Source: Erysipelotrichaceae bacterium
GTDB taxonomy: Bacteria; Bacillota_I; Bacilli_A; Erysipelotrichales; Coprobacillaceae
Assembly: GCA_021201655.1 (NCBI GenBank)
Contig: JAJQEL010000114.1
Coordinates: forward strand, 1-49,386
DNA length: 49,386 nucleotides
Reading direction: 5' to 3'
The translations under genes were made by a program, and so were the position numbers. Of the stretch, positions 7,814 to 18,847 are shown piece by piece; the stretch's first letter is position 1, and each line of letters starts with the position of its first letter. The notes beneath the pieces were generated by a model. That model saw only the letters and a program-made list of their open reading frames with translations, was not told the DNA's origin and searched no databases.

Positions 7814-8045
7814 AGTTGAAATTCTTCTAGTTGCTTGGGAAGATTTAAAAAACATAGAGGATTATTGTCTATTAAATTTCGACTCTAATACTGCTTCACC
7901 AGATAAATGGTTGAATGAGTAAGAATACAAAATGCTTATTGTAAGTAAAAAATGTGTAGCAATATATCGTCATATAAAAGACACTGTATATGTTTATCAT
8001 ATTTTTGACACACGACGCAATTATACAAAAATATTCTATGAATAA
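7803..8045 (+). pseudogene. Decayed RelE/ParE-family toxin
   Basis: Reading from ATG 7803, overlapping the antitoxin stop: MTCKVEILLVAWEDLKNIEDYCL is a classic ParE/RelE start. The frame hits TAA at 7920-7922, then continues in the same frame as YKMLIVSKKCVAIYRHIKDTVYVYHIFDTRRNY, the C-terminal strand pair with its R-R-N-Y ending, to TAA at 8043-8045. Total length is 80 codons instead of about 95-100, so roughly 15-20 central residues are missing as well as the nonsense codon. The product cannot be functional. Confidence 0.82.
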
Positions 8046-8070
8046 GATATCTCTTCATTATATAAAATAT

Positions 8071-8098
8071 GACCAGTTCAATGAACTGGTCTATTTTT
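8071..8098 (+). terminator. Terminator after the toxin-antitoxin genes
   Basis: Perfect 10-bp stem GACCAGTTCA / TGAACTGGTC with a single-base loop position, followed by TATTTTTA. Confidence 0.85.
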
Positions 8099-8240
8099 AT
8101 ATTTAAATATATTATAAATAGCAATGGTTATATGATAAATATACATCATTATCACTTTCTAATTACTTCAAATATTCAAAAGAATAGTAAAGTGATATTA
8201 TATAATGTATCAAAAGTGTATCACTTTAATGTTTTTAATC

Positions 8241-8270
8241 AAAAAAAGTCCAATTTAATCAGACTTTTTT
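8241..8270 (-). terminator. Terminator of purA-guaA
   Basis: A-rich/T-rich arms AAAAAAGTC and GACTTTTTT around a 12-base loop, located just after the guaA stop. It works in both orientations on paper. Confidence 0.65.
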
Positions 8271-8280
8271 CTAACATGAT

Positions 8281-9825
8281 TTATTCGAATTCTATTGTTC
8301 CTGGAGGTTTACTCGTAATATCGTAGAATACACGATTAACCCCGCGAACTTCATTAATAATACGCGACATGACTTTATTTAAGACTTCATAAGGTATTTG
8401 AGCTGCTTCAGCTGTCATAAAGTCTATGGTGTTAACTGCTCTTAAAGCTATAGCATAATCATAGGTTCTTTCATCACCCATAACTCCTACTGATTGCATA
8501 TTTGTTAATGCAGCAAAGTATTGACCAATAGTCCTATCTAATCCAGCATTGGCAATTTCTTCACGATAAATGGCATCAGCATCTTGGACAATTCTAACCT
8601 TTTCTGCAGTGACTTCACCAATAATACGAATACCTAGTCCTGGTCCTGGGAATGGTTGACGATAGACAAGATAATCAGGAATACCTAATTCTAATCCTAC
8701 TTTTCTGACTTCATCTTTAAATAAATCTCTTAAAGGTTCAATAATTTCCTTAAAATCAACATGATCAGGTAAACCACCAACATTATGGTGAGACTTAATA
8801 ACTGCCGATTCACCACCTAAGCCACTTTCTACAACATCGGGATATATTGTTCCTTGAACTAAGAAATCAACAGCGCCGATCTTTTTTGCCTCTTCTTCAA
8901 AGACTCTAATAAACTCTTCACCAATGATTTTTCTTTTCTTTTCAGGATCAGTGACACCTTGAAGCTTATCATAATATCTTTGTTGGGCATTAACGCGAAT
9001 AAAGTTTAATTCATAAGGTCCATCTTCACCAAAGACAGCTTCTACTTCATCACCTTCATTTTTTCTAAGTAAGCCATGATCTACAAACACACATGTTAAT
9101 TGATTACCGATTGCTTTAGATAATAAGACTGCTGCTACTGATGAATCAACACCACCAGATAGGGCACATAAAACCTTACCATTACCAACTTTATTTCTAA
9201 TATCTTGTATTGATTCTTCGACAAATGAATCCATACGCCAATCACCATGACATAAGCATACATTCTTCACGAAGTTTTCAATCATCTTGGTACCTTCCTG
9301 AGTATGGAGGACTTCAGGATGGAATTGAATACCATAAAGATTCTTTTCTTTATTTTCACAGGCAGCCACAGGACAATCTTTCGTTGTAGCAGTGATAGTA
9401 AATCCAGGCGCAACTTTTGAGATATAATCAAAATGACTCATCCAACAAATACTTTCTTTTGCAACATTAGAAAATAATACCGAAGAATTATCAACTGTTA
9501 ATTGAGACTTTCCATATTCTCTAACACTTGCTCTTTCAACCTTACCACCTAATAAATGTTGCATCAGTTGTGCCCCATAACAAAGACCTAAAACAGGAAT
9601 GCCTAATTCAAAGAGTTCTTTAGAATAAGTTGCACTATTTTCTTCATAACAGCTACTAGGTCCACCAGTTAAAATAATACCCATAGGCTTCATTTCTTTT
9701 ATTTTTTCGATATCGGTCTTAAAAGAATAAATCTCACAATAAACCTGGCATTCTCTTACTCTTCTAGCCACCAATTGATTATATTGACCACCAAAATCTA
9801 AAACAATGACTAATTCTCGCTTCAC
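8281..9825 (-). CDS. guaA: GMP synthase (glutamine-hydrolysing)
   Basis: 514 residues, full length. Converts XMP to GMP with ATP and glutamine. The N-terminal class I glutamine amidotransferase has GLCYGAQ with nucleophile C82 and the partners H169 and E171 (FHPEV). The ATP-pyrophosphatase domain has the PP-loop SGGVDSS at 223-229, and the C-terminal dimerisation domain ends with [16 protein letters not shown]. The start is GTG, chosen because TAGGAGG lies 8 bases upstream; this ribosome site overlaps the purA stop. The gene follows purA by 11 bases, so the AMP and GMP branch enzymes are made together. Confidence 0.98.
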   Translation of the reverse strand: MKRELVIVLDFGGQYNQLVARRVRECQVYCEIYSFKTDIEKIKEMKPMGIILTGGPSSCYEENSATYSKELFELGIPVLGLCYGAQLMQHLLGGKVERASVREYGKSQLTVDNSSVLFSNVAKESICWMSHFDYISKVAPGFTITATTKDCPVAACENKEKNLYGIQFHPEVLHTQEGTKMIENFVKNVCLCHGDWRMDSFVEESIQDIRNKVGNGKVLCALSGGVDSSVAAVLLSKAIGNQLTCVFVDHGLLRKNEGDEVEAVFGEDGPYELNFIRVNAQQRYYDKLQGVTDPEKKRKIIGEEFIRVFEEEAKKIGAVDFLVQGTIYPDVVESGLGGESAVIKSHHNVGGLPDHVDFKEIIEPLRDLFKDEVRKVGLELGIPDYLVYRQPFPGPGLGIRIIGEVTAEKVRIVQDADAIYREEIANAGLDRTIGQYFAALTNMQSVGVMGDERTYDYAIALRAVNTIDFMTAEAAQIPYEVLNKVMSRIINEVRGVNRVFYDITSKPPGTIEFE

Positions 9826-9836
9826 TTCTTCGCCTC

Positions 9837-11141
<1,305 letters not shown>

Positions 11142-11171
11142 TCAAATTTCATTGACGTTTCTACATTATTT

Positions 11172-11200
11172 ATTATATGATAAATACAGTTATAAGTAAA
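11172..11200 (-). promoter_or_regulatory. Promoter of purA-guaA
   Basis: TTTACT (11195-11200), 17-base spacer, TATAAT (11172-11177) on the minus strand. The leader downstream contains an imperfect inverted repeat AAACGTC ... GGCGTTT (about 11133-11159) that could be an operator or a leader hairpin. Confidence 0.7.
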
Positions 11201-11237
11201 ATTAATATTTTATAAATTTGGTATAAGGAGAACTAAT

Positions 11238-12104
11238 ATGTCAATTAAACTCGAACAATACAAAATATTCAATGAAGCAGCCTCTACTTTATCGTTTTCA
11301 AAAGCTGCTAAAAACCTCTATATTTCACAATCCGCTGTTTCTCAAACTATTCGTGTATTAGAAGAAGAACTCAATACCCAGTTATTTATTCGTCAACCTA
11401 AAGGTGTTACTCTAACTAAAGAAGGAGAAGTATTGCATCAACAAATAGCAGTTGCTTTATCTTTAATCAATACCGCCGAAAATCAAATCAAAAACTATCA
11501 GGAATTGACTTATGGTCAATTAAGCATCGGAGCTGGTGATACCATTAGTGAAAACTATTTGATGGATTATCTTGTAAGATTTAAGAAACTATATCCTCAT
11601 GTGACTATTCAAATGGTCAATCGTACAAGTCATGAAATTATTGATTTACTAAAAAGTGGTCAAATTGAAATAGGTTTTATCAATATGCCCATCTATGATG
11701 AAGCTATTACCATGAAAGAATGTTTACAGGTTCATGATATTTTTGTATCTAGACATCAAGATGAACATGTTTATACTTTACAGGAACTTGTGAAAGAACC
11801 ACTCATATTATTAGAAAGATCTTCTAATTCAAGAAGATATGTTGATTCCTATTTTGCCTCACAAGGTATATTATTGAAAGCAGATATTGAACTTGGTTCT
11901 TATGCATTACTACTAGAAGCTGCTAAAAATCAACTAGGTTTTGCTTGTGTTATTAGAGAATTTTCTCTAAAAGAACTTCATCAGCAGGATATTTATGAAG
12001 TCAAACTTGAAGAATCTATTCCTCAAAGAAACATTGGTTATGCTTATTTATCTAGAAAAACATTAACTCCAGCAGCTTTAAAATTCATTGAATTGCTGAA
12101 ATAA
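11238..12104 (+). CDS. LysR-family transcriptional regulator
   Basis: 288 residues, start after AAGGAG. The N-terminal winged helix is clear (FNEAASTLSFSKAAKNLYISQSAVSQTIRVLEEELNTQLFIRQ), followed by a periplasmic-binding-like effector domain (about 90-288). LysR proteins usually control a neighbouring gene in response to a small ligand. The only divergent neighbour is purA, which is not a usual LysR target, so its regulon is likely elsewhere or includes only itself. Confidence 0.93.
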   Translation: MSIKLEQYKIFNEAASTLSFSKAAKNLYISQSAVSQTIRVLEEELNTQLFIRQPKGVTLTKEGEVLHQQIAVALSLINTAENQIKNYQELTYGQLSIGAGDTISENYLMDYLVRFKKLYPHVTIQMVNRTSHEIIDLLKSGQIEIGFINMPIYDEAITMKECLQVHDIFVSRHQDEHVYTLQELVKEPLILLERSSNSRRYVDSYFASQGILLKADIELGSYALLLEAAKNQLGFACVIREFSLKELHQQDIYEVKLEESIPQRNIGYAYLSRKTLTPAALKFIELLK

Positions 12105-12129
12105 AAAATCATGAATAAATCATGATTTT
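12105..12129 (+). terminator. Bidirectional terminator between lysR and the AbiE-like locus
   Basis: AAAATCATGA / TCATGATTTT with a 5-base loop, directly after the LysR stop. It also lies just past the stop of the convergent nucleotidyltransferase gene. Confidence 0.82.
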
Positions 12130-12137
12130 TCTATACT

Positions 12138-12975
12138 TTAAATAAAATTAATTAAAGCATTAATCTTTTCAAAAACATCTCTTCTAATTTGCATTTCATC
12201 TTCTTCATTACTTATATCTAAAAAATTTACAGCATCTACAACACCTGCATGATTAATGCTTGCAAACTTTCCAGCCAACTTTTGTTTCATATCTAATATG
12301 ATTTGTTTATCACGAATCAATGCAAATTCTTCAGCAAGTTTTTTTAACTCCACCAGGATAATATTTAACTACAAAATATATATCATAAGCATCTTTCGGT
12401 TTCCCTCTTCCTAGTGCTGCTGTCTTCATAACCAAATACAGTACAATAGCTATAACACTTATATTCGCAATATCGATAGCTCCATCTGGTCTTTCGGTTT
12501 CAATTTCAATCTTTTGTGGTGGAAACTCAAAAGCAAAATTGCCACCAGTTGCCTTAAGAGCTCTTACACCTTGTACATGTTGACTTCTTTTCTTTTGTGT
12601 TGTACCACCATAAATTCCAGCTAAAATATCCACATCAACTGAAAATATTCTGCCATCAACTTCAACATCTTTCACAAATGAAAAATATTTTTCAGGGTGT
12701 TCCATGTATCCATTTTTCAACAAAATTCTAGACATGGAAAGATAACCAGCGTCTTGCAAAGTAAGATGATTAATTAATATATCTACATCAACACTTCCTG
12801 CATGTTGATTATTTGGAAACATTAAATATGGTACCCATCCACCTACAATTCTAAAATCATCCTTATACTCATCAAATAAATTGACTAATTCAATCAATAC
12901 TTTATAAGCTGCTTCTTTTTGTCCAACATCATAATCAGAACTTACTTTTAGGTTTTCATCTGTTATCAAATTCAT
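12138..12975 (-). pseudogene. AbiEii-like nucleotidyltransferase toxin, frameshifted
   Basis: Two frames join into one protein of about 278 residues. The first part has FRIVGGWVPYL and HAGSVDVDILI, the G-G-W and D-x-D pattern of nucleotidyltransferases, as in AbiEii-type toxins. The second part completes the helical C-terminus. The break is an extra T in the T7 run 12339-12345 (plus strand): with six, the protein reads through as GGVKKLAEEFALIRD. The gene overlaps the antitoxin gene by 20 bases, the normal coupling for this type IV system. The catalytic domain is complete before the break, so a truncated product could keep some activity. Confidence 0.8.
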
Positions 12976-14038
12976 TTAAAATCTCCTTTTCTAAAATGGC
13001 CTCTGCAAGTTCTTCACCTCTACTTTTTAAATTATAACAATCCAAAAACATTTGGACTGGTGAAACAATTTGAGAATTATCTATATATTGACAATTCATT
13101 AAAATACTATCATCTTGTGGTATAATGATAAAAATATTTGGTCCACTATCAACCCTTTTACAATCTAAATAAGACATAACTTGATCTAGGTTTTCAACAT
13201 GAATATAAAAATGAACTTTATAATATCTCACAACTGGCTGATATCTAACACCTCCTGAAAAACCAGTCAAATAATAATCTACACCAATTTTATCCTTCAT
13301 ATTTATAAGTTTTGTTTCAATATCTACAACATTATCCATAGAATAGCATTCAATGATATCTGTATTTTTTCCATATACTTTAGCCCATTCCTGTAATACT
13401 TCTTCTGGTTTTGTGATAATAAAACCTTCATCCGTTTGTTTAATTTGATCTTTTTGTGCTAAAAACTGTTTCACTTTAGATACCTGACCAATACTACATC
13501 CAACATATTCTGATAATTCTTTCATCTTCCAAGGCCTGTTCACATCCGCAAACAATACACGTAATATCTTAGAAGATACAACAGAAGATCTTTCATAAAT
13601 GGATTTCAGTCCTCTTTTAGAAACATGATTATTTTTATTTCCTTTATGGTCAATATAAATACTACCTAAATTCAATAAGCAATTACCTGCTAAATCAATA
13701 CAGCTTATACCATACTCCTTACATAAATTTGAAGTTGTTTCACTTACATATGGAGCTGAAATCAAAAAGTATTGATTATCTAATGAAGATTGATATTTTT
13801 GATAAAATTGTCTAACAACGGAAGGATAGCCATTATTTAATATCATCAATCCTATTTGGAATGTATTACTCGCTTTCATATCTACACTAATGAGTGCATC
13901 AAAAGCTAGTTGATCATTAATTTTATAATCTAATTCATAACTGCAATCTTCTATGATAGGTATATCTTTTAATGTTTGAATAACTGATTGTAATTGTGTT
14001 TCTTTTTGAAGTTTCACTTTTATCACCACTTTCACCAT
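12956..14038 (-). CDS. AbiEi-like type IV antitoxin / transcriptional repressor
   Basis: About 360 residues. A longer reading from TTG 14080 must be wrong because it covers the promoter. ATG 14038 or the GTG at 14017 are the realistic starts; the GTG has a GTGGTGAT ribosome-like site before it. The middle (about 165-205) holds a winged helix (WKMKELSEYVGCSIGQVSKVKQFL) and the C-terminus shows the AbiEi-like ending PVQMFLDCYNLKSRGEELAEAIL. AbiEi proteins repress their own promoter by binding inverted repeats and counter the nucleotidyltransferase without contact. Two strong palindromes at this promoter fit that. Confidence 0.8.
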   Translation of the reverse strand: MVKVVIKVKLQKETQLQSVIQTLKDIPIIEDCSYELDYKINDQLAFDALISVDMKASNTFQIGLMILNNGYPSVVRQFYQKYQSSLDNQYFLISAPYVSETTSNLCKEYGISCIDLAGNCLLNLGSIYIDHKGNKNNHVSKRGLKSIYERSSVVSSKILRVLFADVNRPWKMKELSEYVGCSIGQVSKVKQFLAQKDQIKQTDEGFIITKPEEVLQEWAKVYGKNTDIIECYSMDNVVDIETKLINMKDKIGVDYYLTGFSGGVRYQPVVRYYKVHFYIHVENLDQVMSYLDCKRVDSGPNIFIIIPQDDSILMNCQYIDNSQIVSPVQMFLDCYNLKSRGEELAEAILEKEILNEFDNR

Positions 14039-14125
14039 TTTGGTGAAATCAATTATAACAGTGAAACTTATAAAAGTCAATATATGGTTTCACTCTTAAT
14101 GAGTGTTTCACCAATTTGGTGAAAC
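14030..14125 (-). promoter_or_regulatory. AbiE-like promoter with two operator palindromes
   Basis: Minus-strand promoter TTGACT (14075-14080), 17-base spacer, TATAAT (14052-14057). Palindrome 1, TTTCACC-N5-GGTGAAA (14030-14048), lies against the -10 box. Palindrome 2, GTTTCACC-N5-GGTGAAAC (14105-14125), lies upstream of the -35 box. Extra half sites GTGAAAC (14061-14067) and GTTTCAC (14087-14093) fall in between. Cooperative looping or wrapping by AbiEi is a fair inference. Confidence 0.85.
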
Positions 14126-14145
14126 AACAATTAAATGTGAAATTT

Positions 14146-14167
14146 AAAAGATTCAGTTTCCTGAATC
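14146..14167 (-). terminator. Terminator of the siroheme operon
   Basis: Stem GATTCAG / CTGAATC with a 4-base loop, followed by TTTT on the minus strand. It overlaps the stop codon of the last gene. Confidence 0.75.
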
Positions 14168-15254
14168 CCATTTTTGTTTAAAATAATGAATAGCTTCTCT
14201 ATTTTTTAATAATACTGGTTGTATTTCTATACCACGAGGTATTTTTGTAAGAACATCCTGTTGATAGTGTTTTCCTTCACTAAAAAGGAAAGGAATTAGT
14301 GAATGAATATTGGATAAGTCAATATTATCCAAATCCATGAATGAACAAGATTTTACCGAATAATAAAATGGTATATGTTGACGGGGATGATAGATTAGCA
14401 ATGTATGTACATCTATGTCATATGTTTGTAGAAGTTTATCTAAGTCATCCTGATTTTGAATGAGTGGTGAAGATAGATGATTGAATCGTTCTGTTAATTT
14501 TTGATAAAGTAAGCCTTGATATAATACCAATGGATATATTGTATAGTCAATATTTAAGGCTTCTAAATAAGGATAGAGTAAGTTTAAATCTTCATAAGTA
14601 CCCTGAGCATTTTGACAAATATAATAATTGGTAAATTCATCATCTAAGATTTCTAATTCTTTAGCAGCTGTAGGAATAAAGAGAATGGATTGTTTATCCC
14701 CTTTTATAGCTTGTAATAAGAATTCTATAGATTCTATCTTTAAGTTGCATGCTTGATTGAGTAATGTTCTTTTATTATTAACATTTAATAAATATGGTCT
14801 TAATTTACCGAGTAATTGAATTTTATTGTGATGTTTGTTATCAAGATTTTCTATTTCTTTTTCTAATACAAAATTATAACTAGGATATTGACCATTAGTA
14901 CTATAACCAATAGCTAAGGTATCTGATTCATAGTTTTTCATCATTTTAGCATTGATATTTGCTTTAGTCATAGAACTAACTAAGATGTTTCGATCTTGAC
15001 AATCCTGAACGATTTGTTGGTTTTATAGTTGGATTATCTGTAGCCGCTATGACATAGAATTGATTATCTAGATAAGAAGAATGATAAGAATCCTCAATAT
15101 AATGGATATTATCTATCGCATGATAAATGGTCCTAGACAAAACTGTTATATGAGCATTTTCTCTTAAACATTCCTTAACTTTACGCTTAGCCGTTTTGCC
15201 ATCACCAACAATGAGAACATTTTTATTTTCTAATATTAATCCAACACAAATCAT
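14153..15254 (-). pseudogene. Precursor-2 dehydrogenase (SirC/CysG N-terminal type) with chelatase-like tail, frameshifted
   Basis: The first frame has the NAD-binding start LENKNVLIVGDGKTAKRKV and YVIAATDNPTI of siroheme synthase dehydrogenases. It then goes out of frame in an A4 run (T4 at 15021-15024 on the plus strand). Removing one A gives NQQIVQDCQDRNILVSSMTKANINAK and continues into the second frame. The last 200 residues contain YPLVLYQGLLYQKL, similar to the PLFLxxGxH loop of CbiX-type sirohydrochlorin chelatases, but without the metal-binding histidines, so that part may be inactive. Overlaps cobA/hemD by 4 bases. If the frameshift is real, siroheme cannot be finished by this operon. 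Confidence 0.75.
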
Positions 15255-16669
15255 GCATGATCCTCCAAAGCTAATCGGACCATAAGTTTCTTATCTGGTT
15301 TATTAGTTTCTTTAATACAACAATTTGGATAACAAATTCTCAGCATCTCAGTCGTTTTTGGGCCTATGGATATAGCTTTATCAAAAGTGACTGATGTATG
15401 TGATAAACGTTTAACTGATGAAGCACAAGTAAAGAAAGTCATGTTATAGTGTCCAGTAATAGCAATATCTGTTTCAATATTTTCATAAGCATCATAGTAG
15501 GTATCATTATTATGGAGTTTATGAATAGATTGAATATCTTTAAGTTGAACTATAAGGTATCTTTGATATGGTAATGATGATAGTTCTATATTCATATTTT
15601 CACTATTTCCTTTAGAAATATAAGATGCTTTAATGCCATATTGCTTTAAAGCGTTAGCTGTTTTTTTACCTATCACAATAAAATCAATGCCAAATAATTG
15701 TCTAATATCATCATATTGTTTAAAATATTGTTGCATAAAAGCATGGACTCCATTTTGACTTGTCATAATTATACCATCATATAATGATAAATCAGGTAAA
15801 GGATTATTTAAATATTGGATTTCTCCTGTCATTACTTCAGTTATATCTGCGCCACTTTCATCTAATAGTTGTTTCAAAGTATGATCCTGGCCAACTGAAG
15901 TAACTAATAACTTTTGATGAAACAATGGTTTGTTTTCATAGAAATCTAGTTTTTCTTTAAGACTAACTACTTTGCCAACGACAATAAGCATGGGTGCTGG
16001 GATAGGATTTTCATTGAATTTATCCAAAATATTTTTTAATGTCCCAGTGATTGTTTGTTGACTAGGCAATGTCGCATTGGATATTAAGGCTACTGGTGTT
16101 TGATGATCTTTTTCTATAGCTAATAAACGTTTAATAATATAAGGTAACTTAGCACGTCCCATTAAAAAGACATAAGTCATATCATCATTGAGATAACGCA
16201 TATAATCTATGGTTTCTTCGCCATTATTTTGCATAGATGGGGTGACAACCTGAAAACCTCGCGCAAGACCACGATGGGTTAAAGGTATACCTGCATAAGC
16301 TGGACCAGCCAAGGCTGAGCTAACGCCAGGAACAACTTCAAAATCAATCCCTTCTTTTTGTAGACGCAAACCTTCTTCGCCACCTCTACCAAAAACATAA
16401 ACATCGCCACCTTTTAAACGCACAATCTTTTCATATTGTTTACTACATTCTACAATCAAATCATTAATCTGTTCCTGATCCAAATAATGTGTTCCCGCAC
16501 GTTTTCCCGCAAAGATTTTCATACAATCGTCTTTACAATAATCTAAGATGTGATTATCAATTAAGCTATCATAAATAATACAATCACAAGATTGTACCAA
16601 ACGCATCGCTTTTATAGTATATAAATCCAATGTTCCAGGTCCACTACCTACTAAATATACTTTACTCAT
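15251..16669 (-). CDS. cobA-hemD: Fused uroporphyrinogen-III methyltransferase / uroporphyrinogen-III synthase
   Basis: 472 residues. Residues 1-240 are a SUMT domain: VYLVGSGPGTLDLYTIKA, YDSLI, VRLKGGDVYVFGRGGEE, VPGVSSALAGPAYAGIPLTHRG. It methylates uroporphyrinogen III at C2 and C7 with SAM to give precorrin-2. Residues about 255-470 are a HemD-type two-lobed domain (LLVTSVGQDHTLKQLL, GIIMTSQNGVHAF, FIVIGKKTANAL), which closes hydroxymethylbilane into uroporphyrinogen III. This fusion is common in Firmicutes. It overlaps hemC by 8 bases and the dehydrogenase gene by 4. Confidence 0.92.
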   Translation of the reverse strand: MSKVYLVGSGPGTLDLYTIKAMRLVQSCDCIIYDSLIDNHILDYCKDDCMKIFAGKRAGTHYLDQEQINDLIVECSKQYEKIVRLKGGDVYVFGRGGEEGLRLQKEGIDFEVVPGVSSALAGPAYAGIPLTHRGLARGFQVVTPSMQNNGEETIDYMRYLNDDMTYVFLMGRAKLPYIIKRLLAIEKDHQTPVALISNATLPSQQTITGTLKNILDKFNENPIPAPMLIVVGKVVSLKEKLDFYENKPLFHQKLLVTSVGQDHTLKQLLDESGADITEVMTGEIQYLNNPLPDLSLYDGIIMTSQNGVHAFMQQYFKQYDDIRQLFGIDFIVIGKKTANALKQYGIKASYISKGNSENMNIELSSLPYQRYLIVQLKDIQSIHKLHNNDTYYDAYENIETDIAITGHYNMTFFTCASSVKRLSHTSVTFDKAISIGPKTTEMLRICYPNCCIKETNKPDKKLMVRLALEDHA

Positions 16670-17552
16670 TCTCTATTTGTCCCTTCATTTTAAGTGCTAA
16701 TTGTTGCATTTGTGTCAATGCATCTTGTTTATCAAATATACATGTTTCTCTTATCAGTTTACCTTCTTCATTTCCTAGTAATGCTTCCACATGGATAGTA
16801 TCATCAATAACTTCTATATATGCTCCCATGGGAATATGACAGCTACCATTAATTGTTTCTAAAAAAGTACGTTCTAACTTCATTTTATAAGTGGCATCCT
16901 TATCGGCAATATCATTAATCATATCATATAATGGATCATTTTCTCTTACTTCAATACCTAACATACCTTGGGCACAAGCAGGAACAAAGATATGGGGATC
17001 CAAATATTCACTAATCAAATCTTTTCGGTTAATTCTTTCAAGCCCTGCTGCCGCTAAAACCAATCCATCATAATGGTTATCAATCATCTTTTGGATGCGA
17101 GTATGAATGTTACCTCTAATATCAACAATATTTAAATCAGGGCGTAATTGTAGTAATTGATATTTTCTTCTTTTACTACCTGTGGCAATAGTAGCTCCTA
17201 TCGGTAAATCATTTAAAGAACCATATCTATTTAACACTAGACAATCACGACAATCTGCACTTTCTAAGGTATCTGTAAAAACTAAGCCATCAGCACAAGT
17301 AGAAGGCATATCTTTCATACTATGAACCGCAATATCGATTTCTTTATTGAGTAGTTGCTGTTCGATTTCTTTGACAAATAAGCCTTTATCTCCAATCTTT
17401 TCTAATGATTGATTGAGTATTTTATCACCTTTGGTATGAATGACCTTTATCTCGTACTCATAATTAGGATAATGTTTCTTTAACTTATCTAATACTAATT
17501 GTGTTTGGATAAGGGCTAACTTTGATCCCCTTGAACCTAATACTATTTTCAT
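16662..17552 (-). CDS. hemC: Porphobilinogen deaminase (hydroxymethylbilane synthase)
   Basis: 296 residues. Polymerises four porphobilinogen units to hydroxymethylbilane. The dipyrromethane cofactor cysteine is C238 (NGSCHIPMGAY), the catalytic aspartate is D81 (HSMKDMPS), and GSRGSKLALIQT opens the protein. Overlaps hemL by 4 bases and cobA/hemD by 8. Confidence 0.96.
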   Translation of the reverse strand: MKIVLGSRGSKLALIQTQLVLDKLKKHYPNYEYEIKVIHTKGDKILNQSLEKIGDKGLFVKEIEQQLLNKEIDIAVHSMKDMPSTCADGLVFTDTLESADCRDCLVLNRYGSLNDLPIGATIATGSKRRKYQLLQLRPDLNIVDIRGNIHTRIQKMIDNHYDGLVLAAAGLERINRKDLISEYLDPHIFVPACAQGMLGIEVRENDPLYDMINDIADKDATYKMKLERTFLETINGSCHIPMGAYIEVIDDTIHVEALLGNEEGKLIRETCIFDKQDALTQMQQLALKMKGQIENE

Positions 17553-18847
17553 AAAGCCTCCGCTACTTTCTTCATAGCTTGATCAAAAGCCTCAACTGTT
17601 TTATTAAAATCATCCTGACTATGAGCATTGGAAACAAACATCGCTTCAAATTGTGATGGGGCTAATAGAATATTTTGTTGTAACATAGCATTAAAATAAA
17701 TAGCATACAAATCCACATCACATTCTTTGACATCATCATAATTATTAATAATACCTTCTTTAAAGAAAACTGTTAATAAAGAACCACATTGATGAATAGT
17801 GCAAGGTACATGATACTTATCAATAGACTCTTGCATAGCTTCACTTAACTTAATGGCATAATTCTCTATATTTTTATATACTTCCTGATGTTCTTTTAAA
17901 TAACTTAATAACTTATATCCAAGATGCATCGCTAAAGGATTACCAGATAATGTTCCAGCCTGATATACTGGCCCAACAGGAGATACATAGTCCATAATTT
18001 CTTTTTTACCTGCATAAGCTCCTACGGGCATTCCTGCCCCAATAATCTTACCAAAACAAGCCATATCAGGAACAATACCATAATAACCAGCAGCACCATC
18101 CAAACCTATTCTAAAACCACTAATAACCTCATCAAAAATAAGGACAATACCTTCTTCATTACAAATATTTCTCAGCTCTACTAAAAACTCTTTATGAGCA
18201 GGAATCAATCCCATATTAGCCGCTATAGGTTCAATAATAATAGCTGCAATTTCCCCTTTATTTTCACTAGCAACCCTTTTAACCGAAGCAATATCATTAT
18301 AACGGCAAACCAATGTATTTTTAATCACATCATAAGGAACACCAGGAGATGTTGGTGTTTGAAAAGTCAAAGCACCGCTGCCAGCACTTACTAATAAACT
18401 ATCATTATGTCCATGATAATTACCTTCAAACTTAATAATCTTATCTTTACCTGTATAACCTCTAGCTACTCTTAAAGCTGACATAGTTGCTTCTGTACCC
18501 GAATTAACCATTCTTACCTTGTCAATACCTGGATATAAATCAACAATCAACTTAGCTAATCTTATTTCCTTTTTAGTTGAAAAACCATAACTAATACCAT
18601 CCTCAATAACATCTTCTACCCCATCATTTAAATAATCATGACTATGTCCTAATATCATTGGTCCCCAAGAACCAATATAATCAATATAAGTATTATTATC
18701 TTCATCTGTTATTTTTGATCCTTTAGCGCTTTTAATAAATAAAGGAATTCTGCCTACTGATTTAAAAGCTCTAACAGGTGAATTAACTCCTCCTGGTATC
18801 ACAAGACAGGCTTGTTGATATGCTTTATTCGATTCATCAAATTTCAT
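17549..18847 (-). CDS. hemL: Glutamate-1-semialdehyde 2,1-aminomutase
   Basis: About 432 residues from ATG 18847, which follows GGGAGGG; upstream in-frame ATGs lie in hemA. Converts glutamate-1-semialdehyde to 5-aminolevulinate with PLP. IPGGVNSPVRAF, VNSGTEATMSALR, LIFDEVISGFR and the PLP lysine K267 in FGKIIGAGMPVGA are all present. Overlaps hemA by 11 bases. Confidence 0.96.
   Translation of the reverse strand: MKFDESNKAYQQACLVIPGGVNSPVRAFKSVGRIPLFIKSAKGSKITDEDNNTYIDYIGSWGPMILGHSHDYLNDGVEDVIEDGISYGFSTKKEIRLAKLIVDLYPGIDKVRMVNSGTEATMSALRVARGYTGKDKIIKFEGNYHGHNDSLLVSAGSGALTFQTPTSPGVPYDVIKNTLVCRYNDIASVKRVASENKGEIAAIIIEPIAANMGLIPAHKEFLVELRNICNEEGIVLIFDEVISGFRIGLDGAAGYYGIVPDMACFGKIIGAGMPVGAYAGKKEIMDYVSPVGPVYQAGTLSGNPLAMHLGYKLLSYLKEHQEVYKNIENYAIKLSEAMQESIDKYHVPCTIHQCGSLLTVFFKEGIINNYDDVKECDVDLYAIYFNAMLQQNILLAPSQFEAMFVSNAHSQDDFNKTVEAFDQAMKKVAEAL

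Noticed and set aside
7936-8326. Short ORFs (62 and 85 residues) around the end of the toxin remnant
   Set aside because: No ribosome site or recognisable sequence, and they span terminators and the guaA end.
13956-14080. TTG 14080 start for the AbiEi gene
   Set aside because: The first codons coincide with the -35 and -10 boxes of its own promoter.
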